In this document: piece after piece, positions 36,101 through 47,000 of the stretch
Numbering within the stretch: position 1 is the first letter of the stretch
Layout: each line of letters begins with the position of its first letter
Source: Trachythela sp. YZ-2020
Taxonomy: Eukaryota > Cnidaria > Anthozoa > Malacalcyonacea > Clavulariidae
Assembly (NCBI GenBank): GCA_016169945.1
Contig: JADLSH010000249.1
Span: 3,620,001-3,684,000 of the forward strand
Direction of reading: 5' to 3'
Length of the DNA: 64,000 nt
The notes under the pieces: generated by a model
The model's input: only the letters and a program-made list of their open reading frames with translations
Database searches by the model: none
What the model was told of the DNA's origin: nothing
Translations under genes and position numbers: made by a program

Positions 36101-38016
36101 ATTGAAGCGATGATGTCATATACAATAACACATATCTTTTCCGGAGGCTAGTCCCCAATGGGAAAAACTCGTTGAAGAAATTCTAGTCCCGAATGCAGAG
36201 ATATTCGATCCATAAATCTCTCAGTGATATACTGATGCGTTCAGAATAAATACAAACTTAAAGCTACAGTATCTATTCACCGGCGTTGCCCGGCGCGCTA
36301 ATGAGTATTTTGGTATTTCCGGGACGTGGGATGAGAACTTGTAAACAGTATGCATATTACAAAACGAAAATTTGTCAGTATAAGTGAAAGAACATGCACG
36401 GTGTATTTTTCAACGGGATTTGCTAGCAATATCAAAGCAAACATTGTGCGGGAAAGCTTTATATAAGCGAAGTGAGATATCTGAGATTGAGACCCGAGTT
36501 TGATACAGGCTTTTCTACAAGAAAGATTATTGATGGATTTGATACACATTGGACACACTAGAGTAAGTAAATAGAAATATTTATATATTTGACTACCATA
36601 ACAAATGTGTGAGGTCAAATAATCTTAGCTAAATCCATCATTTAACTATTAAAGCTTAACTTGACTTAAATGATCAAAATCGATTCTTTATCATCGTATG
36701 TTATGTGTATAACTTTGGGAGTTTGTGTCGCATAAGCCCAGCTCTCTGTTACATATACACGTAACTACAATACACGGAAAGATGCGACAAAATCTGACTT
36801 GCAAACGTAAAGGTATGCGCTTACAATAATAATAGAGCGATTGAATAGATTTATAAAAGTGTCGCTTATCACATTACGGTTTCGTGTTTACTAACACGCA
36901 AATATCATGCGGCAAACCCGTAGGGTTTGTATTGGTGACACATTTGTTTATCTGAGTTTATATTTTTCCTTAACACCTCATTCTGTTTATATTCATAATA
37001 TAAATTCATATCAGTTGTGTATGTTATACAGTTTATTAGAGAAGGTAGTAATTTAGTAAACAAATTAATCCATATAGGAACAAGTCCGTTTGCCGCATAA
37101 TAACAGTTGTATCGGAAACCGTCGGAACACGACGCAGTGGTTTTTCTGTTTGACGTGTGATTACCGCACGAACCGCAACCGCTAACCGCACGCACGGCAC
37201 CCGCTAACCGCACGCACGGCACCCGCTAACCGCACGCACAGCACCCGCTAACCGCACGCACCGCACCCGCTAACCGCACGAACCACAACCGAACCGCAGT
37301 GTTAACTTACTTCTAGGCAGTACTGTATGGTGTATAAATACGAAGTCACTCGCATCTAGACTGCGTTACAAGCTGCACTGACGAGCCGTTGAACGGCGAA
37401 ACATGCATGTCTGCAGATTTGACTATATATATATACATGCATGTCTGCAGATTTGACTATATATGCTCCTTCGCTTGTGTTGTTGAGCACTCTGTGAGGT
37501 TAATTGGTGGCTATAAGCTATAATGCAAAAGCTCACTTCCCTTGTGGTCGTTTGAGCACTCTGGCCCCAAGACACTTCACGCATGTCTGGATGCGCATGT
37601 GTCTGAGCATTGTACCACATGCGCTTGGTGAGGGCAAGAGTATGGTGTATAAATACGAAGTCACTCGCATCTAGACTGCGTTACAAGCTGCACTGACGAG
37701 CCGTTGAACGGCGAAACATGCATGTCTGCAGATTTGACTATATATGCTCCTTCACTTGCGTTGTTGAGCACTCTGTGAGGTTAATTGGTGGCTATAAGCT
37801 ATGATGCAAAAGCTCACTTCCCTTGTGGTCGTTTGAGCACTCTGGCCCCAAGACACTTCACGCATGTCTGGATGCGCATGTGTCTGGGTATTGTACCACA
37901 TGCGCTTGGTGAGGGCAAGAGTATGGTGTATAAATACGAAGTCACTCGCATCTAGACTGCGTTACAAGCTGCACTGACGAGCCGTTGAACGGCGAAACAT
38001 GCATGTCTGCAGATTT

Positions 38017-38052
<36 letters not shown>

Positions 38053-41000
38053 GTGTAGGTTTAGGTCTACGAAACGCAAAGAGTGCTCGACAACATATAG
38101 TTAGAGCAAATTATAGTTTTTCGCTTACCTCAAAACTTGTCTGCAACAGGCTGTTTCATCTGTAAAAGAATCATCATCATCTGTAAAAGAATCATCTGCC
38201 TGATGATTCTTTTACAGATGAAACAGCCTGTTGCAGACAAGTTTTGAGGTAAGCGAAAAACTATATATATATATATATATATATATTATACCTCAACTTC
38301 AAATTGTCCAATCAGAAAGCTCAGTTTGTGCCACGTGAGCATGAAATTAACGCGATATCACGCCTTACGTCATCACTTAGCGAGCCTGCGTTCCTTTGAT
38401 GTCCCGGGGAACATGGGGTGGAATTGGGGTGGAACATTATTCGCGTAGACCACGCGAGACAACACGCACGACTGAGACGACTCAATGCGTGAAAATGGCG
38501 GGAAAACAATATTGCGTTCGTGAGCTGTTGTTTGTAATTTCGTAAAAGATTTATTCATTTAAATGACGATTTTCAAGAGGTATGTTACCTTCAATGATCC
38601 AAAGGATACAAGCTCAAATATTTTAAAGGGAAAACGTCAAAAACTCAGGTAAAAATAAAAAATTAAACATTGTATTCGCTTAGTTATTCAGCAAGTTTAT
38701 TCTCAACTTAGTGGGTTCTTTAACTTTCGGTATAATATATCATTTATAGACCCTCCGCTCGGGGTATTCGGCAAAATATTACCCTCAGTGATGATATTTC
38801 CCACTTCGGGTAATATTTCGCCGAATCCCCCTCGCTCCGGGTCTATAAATGATAAATATATTTTTATTTGTTTTTAGCTATAAAATTATCAATTGCCCAA
38901 CTATATAAAGTGGGTGTGCTATTATGTACTCTTTTAGCTTTGATTTACTGTAACATTCAACCTTAGACGTTCACAAAACATTTCGAAATTTTCAAAAAAC
39001 TTCAACTGCTTTTCGAGGAGTATTTTTATACTTCTCACTTCCTGTTGAAATGAAGTTTTTGAGATTTAATGCTTTTTATTTTTCTATAACGTACTTGAAT
39101 CAATACTACAATACTCTTAAGATCAATCAATGTTGTATTGACCATTTGACCACACAGAATGATCTACACATTTTCAAATTCACAAACTATACTGCATGCT
39201 ATTAGTAATTAGACCTTATTAACGGTGTTAAAAATTAATTCTGTGTGTGCTGTATGTAACATCGTACAATATATATTTCCCCGCCTATAATTAATAGCAG
39301 AGAATTGTGTTTATAAACTTTAAGATCTTCTCGTTTTAGAAAGCTATATATTTTTCTGCTTGTTATTACTTCGCATAAGGTAATAATATTTTACTAGGTT
39401 AAGCGTCGCTATATTAGTTGTCTAAGCGTTTCGTATAAGGTGATATTAGATACGAGAGCAGGGTTCGTGCTGGTCTTGAATAGTTGAATTCAAGGAGTAA
39501 TTAAGGAGTTTTTAAGGAGTAAAATAGCATTTTTCAAGGAGTATTTAGGATGTTTTCTTTCAAGAAAAGACAAGATAAATTCAACAATTCCTCAGATTGG
39601 CATAAATTTGTGAGGTTAAAACTGCCGAAATATCACGAACACCTAGAACAATATCGCTTAATGTTAAACTATAATGAGTAATAACAGGAAAACTTTAGAA
39701 AGGTACAAATTTATTAGTTACTTGATGTAACAATCTGCAAGTTGTATCATTTTAACGTTACTTTTCCCGTTTCTCGTGTCTGTAGCATCACGATTTTGCC
39801 AACTTACAAAATCTTATACTATGGATTTTACCTTTATTTAGAGAAAAGATTAATTAATTAAGGACAAAAAATTCAAGGAGTATTTAAGGAGTTTTCAGAA
39901 AACTGCAAGATTCAAGGGCATTTCAAGCGCCCTTGAAAGTCAGAATTTCATTCAAGGAGTATTTAAGGACTTCAAGTAGTAGCACGAACCCTGGAGAATA
40001 TGTTTACGGAGTTTATAAATCGAAATGTTTATAAAGCCATATTTTCTACACAAAATATGCTGAACTCAGCAAATTTATTTATATGAAACGATAGGGTTTG
40101 CTTATCAATATCAATATCATTTCGTCCTAACTCATCATAAATTATAATCTAAATTATCCATTTCACACTTACATCACAAAGGTCGATAGTAAATGAACAT
40201 CAGGCTAACACACGCTTATATAATAGCGTTGGGGATTAACGCCTTTTGTGTATATAGGTCTGCAAAATTATTGTTTCGCCCAAACTTGCCTGGTTTTGAT
40301 CTATGACGTCAATGGATAGATAATGAGTTCCACCACCACACACCACCACACATAACGAGTTCCACCACCACCTACCACCGCACACGAGTTCCACCACCAC
40401 ACACCACCACCCACTACCACAAAAAGGGGATCGAACGGCCTGTATATTAGCTCTATCAATTCTAAAATATCCTCTCAAGAGGTCCAGTCAAGGTCATTCC
40501 TTATTGATCAAGTGTTATTACAGGAGGGATCTTATAAACTAGGCTTACCCTATTTATTACTAGATAGAGCAATCAGTTCTAAACTATTCTCCCTAGAGGT
40601 CTGGTCAGTGTCATTCTTCATTGGTTCAGTGCTAGTACAAGAGGCAACCTAAAACCTAAAATTAGTGCAGTAATTTTAACGTACCTAATTTCATTTTTTA
40701 CACAGGAAACCAAGCATTGCGTCGGGCATACCTTATCTCAAGTCATAACGTCCATCGTTTGGGAGAGTGCCACTTTCTCTGCATCAATCAAGATAATTGC
40801 TATGGTTACAACTTCAGAGTTAGACCAAGTAGTCTTTATACTGCGAATTGCCAGTTGAGCAATAGCACTGTGAAAATGAACAAAACAAGAATGAGCAAGG
40901 GGAATTGGTTTTTTTACGAAGATCTCTTGGTAAGAATAAACATAATGAGATGAGTAAAATATATTTATCGTTTTGTTTTGTTTTGTTAAATTCGCCCCTA

Positions 41001-44000
41001 TTATAGCGTCTCAATTTTGGCCGCCATGTTGGTTGACAATAATTCTTAAGTGGTTGTGGACATTTTTCTTATGTTTATTTTATTTTACAACCACATAGGT
41101 CACAGAAGGTAAGCAAAAGTAATGAATACGAAATTCTTGTACACAGGTAAAAACGCAAAAGTTGTTTAATTAAATTGCACTTTTTTTACCTTGTTGAAAA
41201 ACAAATGATTTGCTAGCCAAGTTTTTAGAATTATTTAAGATGCTTGAAATCACTATAGTAAGCGACTTGGAATGTATGACAAACCTTCTCAAAGGAACCA
41301 GTATTAAAAGGGAATGCGAGCCGCGAAAGTAAAGTTAATCTATAAAACTTTTCTAAAACAGCTGATTTCCTTTGTGTTTTCTTAAGTATTGAATTACTTT
41401 GAGTGGTATGATATAGTGTGGTATATAAACTGGATTGTGTGGTATGGTGTGGTATGCTAAGATATGGCATGGTGTGGTAAGGTATGTGGCATGGTATGGT
41501 GTGGTATGGCATATGATATATAATATATATATAATAAAGTATGATATACGCTATGGTGTTGTACGATATAAAAATGATGGGGTATGATATAGTATGGTGT
41601 GATGTAGTATGGTGTGGTATGTTATGGTATTGTGCGGCATGACATGGTGCGCACGCCATGCCATGCTATGCTATTCTATGGTATGGCATGGTGTGGCATG
41701 GGGTTGTATAAAATGGCATATGATATCGTATGGTATGGCATGGCATGGCATGGCATGGCATGGCATGGCATGGCATGGCATGGTAGGTTATGGTAGGTTA
41801 TGGTATCGTATGGCATGACATGGCTTGGCATGGCGTGGCTTGGCATGATATGGTATGGTATGGTATTGTATGATATTGTGTGGTATGGAATGGTATGGTG
41901 TGGTATGGTATAATAATTTACATTTCTAGAGCGCTAGTTCCCTTTAGTCCATTAGCGCTTTACAGAGTGTATAGACTTAAACTACATCTATACGATAAAA
42001 TATATGCAAAGTATGTACAATATACTTAGCTTTAAAACTGTCTGAACTTCATAAAAAGATTTCTTAGAAATATGAGTTTATGTTCAAAAGTTTCAATTTA
42101 AGTTTCTGGCACTCTAATATTATCTGTTAATTTGTTCTATAAAATTGGTGCAGCTACCGAGAACGCCCTATAACCATATGTTTGCAAATTATATCGTTTA
42201 ATTTCTAAATAGTTCGTAGAACCAGACCTTTGAAGACGTTTAGGAACAGATGGAAGAATAAGATCCTGTATATAAACTGGTGCAGTTTTGTTGATACATT
42301 TAAATGTTAGCAGTAGCACTTTAAATTCAATGCGCTATTTCACTGGTAACCAATGTAATTATTCAAGTATCGGAGTAATGTGATCATATTTACGGGAGAA
42401 AGTGATAAGTCTAGCGGCTGAGTTCTGGACACTTTGACGTTTTTGTTTTAAGTGACCGGGTAATCCATAAAATAGTGAATTACATAAATCAAGTTTGGAT
42501 GTTACAAAAGCGTGTACCACGATTTCAGCAGACTCCCGTGAAATTTATCTGCTAATTTTACTTAAGTTTCGTAAACGATAAAATGCGGATTTACAAGTGG
42601 CATTTAAATATTGCTCCATAGACATGCATGAGCGAATCAAACATCACTCCAATATTTCTTGCCGTCGGTGTCGCTTGGATGACTTCAGTATAGATTGAAA
42701 CAGACGTAACAGGCTGTGATGGGCGGTGACGAGCATTAAAAACCAAAAGTTCTGTCTTGTTTCGATTCAATTTAAGCATATTGAGAAGCATCCATTAATC
42801 GATGTCTCGGATACATGCTTCAATTTTTGAAATTGCTAAATTCGCTTCATCAGCCATTGAAGATTCTACACATATTAGCAGCTCAATTATGAACAAACAT
42901 TTGTTGGGAAACTTTAGTATTTATTGAGTGGAAGACCACCTTAAATTAGATATAGGTCTAAAACTAGAGAATTCCTCATGATCTATGGATGGTTTTTTAA
43001 GACAAGGATTCAAGACAGCAAGCTTTAGACTAGGAGGCATCACATTGTTTGCTAAGGACAAGTTAACAGTCTTAGTAATTATCGGAAGTACTACATGGAA
43101 ATACTTCTTCAAAACTGGAGTAGGAATTAGGTCAAGTTCACAAGATTTAGGAATTGTAGTCCGCAACAATCCGGCTAGTTCATCTTCTGTGACTGGTGAG
43201 AACTTACCAAATTCAACAGTTGGTTATCATTAAAAGCATCCATCAAATCAATATTTGAACCAGGTAGTTGAATTGATGGCATATCACTTCTGATTTTTGA
43301 AATTTTTATTGACAAAGAAGTCAGCAAACCTATTTGCTAATTCTTCAACAGAATTACTTGTTGGATAATGTTTCTCTGGTGTCAAGTGAAGCATTTTGTC
43401 AACAGTATTAAAAAACACTTGCTGATTATTTTTATGTTCATCAATAATATTAGAATAGAAATGCATTTTTGCATTTGTTATGCTTTCTTGACAAGAGAAC
43501 AGTGATTTACATAACGTTCACGATCATCAAGTGATTTAGTAACACGCCATCTACGTTCAAGTCGCCGTTTAGTTATTTTAAGTATGTTGATATCATTTGT
43601 ATACCAGGGAGATGGCGCTCGAAGAGTTATAATTTTCTTCTTAATAGGAGCATGTAGATTTAGCATAGATACTAACGTTTTATCATAATTCTCTGCAATA
43701 TCATTAACGGAAGTTGGATTAGAATAGTTATTGGCTAGAGACGAATTTGACCTAATTTATCATAGTTAATGCCTTTCAAATTTCGGTAAGATATAACTTT
43801 ACGTGGATAGCTATGTTTTCTCAGTCGAATTCTGGCTAACGCCGCATAATGGTGAGAAATTATAGGATCCGTAACGGAAACAGAATTGACAATAACACCA
43901 TCATCATGCCGGTATTAATGTTTTGCCGTGCTGGTTTTCTTTCCGGTTTCTTTTACCAATTATAAGAATAAATTTGAGAATTGATATATTTCAGATGTTG

Positions 44001-47000
44001 ATGAGTGTGCAAAAGAAACATACAAATGTAACAAAAAGGCTAACTGTACCAATACTCCTGGTTCATACAACTGCCAATGCCATCGTGGATACAAAGGAAA
44101 TGGAAAAAAATGCACAGGTGCCAATGCTTGTACCAATACAGTTAAAAATAGACATATAAGAACCACTATTTTGTGACAGACTGAGGAAATCAGACCAAGT
44201 CGGTTCTGAGCTGTTAACTTATGGGTTGTAATCAATATATCAGTACTAGTGTTATGAATGACGGTAATATTACAACAATAAAAAGACCTGACACAAGTGT
44301 TCCCAACTTTCCTTATGAATTACTTTTGCGTATATCGCTCGTCAGACTTTAGATCTTTCACTCTTTTAGCATTTCAATAAAGTCCAGTAATGATGGATTA
44401 TTGAAAACTCCCAGTGAGCTGATTAACAAATTTTACATTCTTGTGATTTTCTTTTATCAATAATATTCAGTGGCGACAGAAGATTGGTTTAATTAGTACG
44501 GGCAGGGGCTAGACAAACTCTAGGAGGTTTCCGGAGAGTCTTGTGAAATAGCATTTCCTGCGTATGGCAAAGATTTGACATGCAACAACCAGGTCATTTT
44601 GTTCATTTTGCATTTCTGGCAGTGAAGAACCTGACATCTAAGCTTCGTAACACGTTCTTCTGGTCTAATCTGTATTGGGGGGGGGGGACTTAGTCACTTC
44701 TAACTCTAGGGAAGGGCTATAGCTTCCCTTGTACCTCCCTGTTCTGCTGCTCCTAAAATTATTTGCTCTAACTTTATGGTATTGAACACTCTAGGATTTT
44801 TGTGTTTTTGTCTATTTTTCACCTTATTATTTTACTAGACATTGATGAATGTTCAGATAAATCGACGAATACGTGCGATGGAAATGCAACTTGCACCAAT
44901 ACTTTAGGTTCCTACCAATGTATATGCCTTAAAGGATACTCAAAAGATGGACGCACTTGCACAGGTATTTGTACAAATGGTATTGAATACACTCTCCGAC
45001 AATACCAAAATACATTTGTATCTATTGTTTTGTATGCCATTCTCAGAATGAACTACAGCATGTCAAAATTTCTAAAAACTCAAAATATTTCAATTGTGTT
45101 TCAGATATTGACGAATGTTCCGAGGGGTCGAACACATGCGATGGAAATGCCCACTGTACTAATACTGATGGTTCCTTCAATTGCCAATGTCAGATTGGGT
45201 ACACAGGAGACGGAAACACTTGCACAGGTAATAAGTAACCCAAGTTGTATGGTTGAGTGAAGAAATCATAGCATGAATAGAAATCTTTATATCTATATTA
45301 TTTACCAGATATTAACGAATGTTCGGATAAATCCAATAACAAATGCGATAAAAATAGAATTTGCAGCAATACATCAGGTTCATCCAACTGCCAATGTCAA
45401 ATTGGGTACACAGGAGACGGAAAGACTTGCACAGATATGTATTCCAATTATATACACTATTCATACAGAAATGCAAGCATATTTGCTTACCAGTTACTGT
45501 CGATTAATTCAGATAAATTGGTATTTAGAGCTTTGCTTTTTCTGTTTGTTCGTTCTTTTCAATTTCTGAATTTTCCAACTGGGAATTACAGTAGGAGATC
45601 TGGTATGTTTGCTGAGCTAAATTGGAATTAGACATCAGAAGTTACAATATTTGCACTACTAAGGACAACAAGTGTATTATTTTTGGCTGGATCAGACTAC
45701 ATGATCAAGTTCATCGTTCGGCAATGATATCTGTAAATTTATTCGCATATGTAAAGTGGATATCCGGCGTTGAATGTATATATACAGGGTGTATAAAAAG
45801 AAGGTAATCCAAATTTAGCATGTTGTCGTGCATTTACTATTTAGTTTATATATTTTCTTTACACATACCAATAAAAAACAATCTTTTAGTTGTCAAATGA
45901 ACCTTTTTTGTATCATTGCAACCAAAAATAGTAAAATACTACACGATTAAAATTTGCCGGTCGAAAACGCATACTTCCACCATTGAGAGTTGGGTGCAAA
46001 CTATTGTCTGGCTATCGAAATCATTCTCATTTCGGAATTAAATTTAAGGATTTTAATACGATGACGTAGCCCGTGGCTATTTATCAAGTCTCCGTAATTA
46101 TAAAAAAGGTTCAAATCGCGATATAACAACGAAATTTGGCGGTTGAAACATTTTTGTAAACTGAACTGGCAACGCTGAACGTTCTATAAATCGGCAATTA
46201 TTGACCATTATTGACCGCAGTGATACAAAAAGGGTGTCATGAAACCGGATCTTTATTTGTGTGAGAAAGGTAAATCCATAAACTTAATTAATATTATGCG
46301 CGTGATATCATGCCAAAGTTGGATTACCCGGCATTATTTTATACAGCCTGTATAATAATTGCCTCAATTGGGCATCCCAGTAGTAATCCATTAGAGATGT
46401 TACGTCATTCAGAAACTAATTTTCACCAAGTGATCCAGCTCCACTTGCATGGACACAACTTATCAAATCTTTGGTTATGAATGTTAGACAGCGTGCACCT
46501 TGTGAACCAGAAGGAAAGTATTGTGCTGCAGAAATGTTCAACAATGACAATTTCGCAGTTGTGTTTCAATCAAACTTATAAAAATTAGTTAATGATCGAA
46601 GCAGCAATAAAAGCACGTCTTATTGTTATCATTGCTTAATTGTGAAATTTATGATTCGCTGGTAAAACGCAACTTAATGCAGGGACTGCGGAGCGTGTTT
46701 AAAAGTGGGGAAGGGGCATGCAGGATTCTGTATTTCGTACGTCAGTTTCGTATATCAATTTCAATGAGCGATTTTATCTTTATGCAGGGATCCCTAATGA
46801 AAACACTAAAGCGTTTTTGGAGCGATGTTTTCATTCTACGTAATAAAGTGATGATAAATTTTTGAACCTGGAAAACTTGGATTGGTATTGTTATCATTTC
46901 AGATATCGACGAATGTTCCCAAGGCAGCGACAAATGTCACGCTCAAGCTACTTGCACAAATGATCAAGGCTCATACAACTGTAGATGCCGTAGTGGGTAT

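Larger units (their letters stand above)
34994..37325. mobile_element. 2.3-kb TA-flanked TIR element inside an array unit
   Basis: CAGTACTGCCTAGAAGTAA opens it and TTACTTCTAGGCAGTACTG closes it, with TA at 34992-34993 and 37326-37327. Other array units show the empty site GGGCAAGAGTATGGTG, so the insertion and its TA duplication are certain. Subterminal parts are rich in CGCGGT and AACCGC motifs. No transposase ORF was found. Confidence 0.93.
34630..38020 (+). repeat. Direct array of about 282-bp hammerhead-bearing units (retrozyme-like)
   Basis: Each unit holds TATGGTGTATAAATACGAAG, the hammerhead, GTGTTGTTGAGCACTCTGTG and CGCATGTCTGGATGCGCATG with ACCACATGCGCTTGGTGAGG. Hammerhead starts are at 34757, 37373, 37688 and 37969. 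Removing the 2332-bp insertion plus its TA duplication makes the first spacing 282 bp; the others are 315 (with a 33-bp partial duplication) and 281. The units encode no protein. Small tandem repeats with type I hammerheads are the arrangement of animal retrozymes, which depend on Penelope-like elements. Confidence 0.88.
30744..40442. mobile_element. Giant TA-flanked fold-back element in intron 1 with nested insertions
   Basis: CAGGCCGTTCGA at 30744 returns inverted at 40442, with TA on both sides. The left arm (30744-31608) and right arm (39219-40442, which includes a later insertion) share subterminal GGTGGTGGAACTCATTATG repeats, GGATTAACGCC, CGAAACGATAGGGTT and AGATCTTCTCGTTTTAG. The 7.6-kb core holds a fold-back, a Penelope-like fragment, a hammerhead array and a 2.3-kb TIR element. 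TA target sites are typical of the Tc1/mariner group. No transposase was found, so the class is inferred. Confidence 0.8.

Noticed and set aside
41231..41659. 142-codon frame rich in His, Thr and Tyr
   Set aside because: It translates the TGGTATGGCA-type microsatellite.
45427..45440. An AT-AC (U12-type) intron after the doubtful EGF exon
   Set aside because: The bases after the exon (ATATGTATTC) do not fit the ATATCCTT donor consensus, so a lost GT donor is simpler.
46430..46580. Possible extra cysteine-containing exon before the last EGF exon
   Set aside because: The stretch with [13 protein letters not shown] lacks a clear acceptor and donor in a phase that fits the gene.
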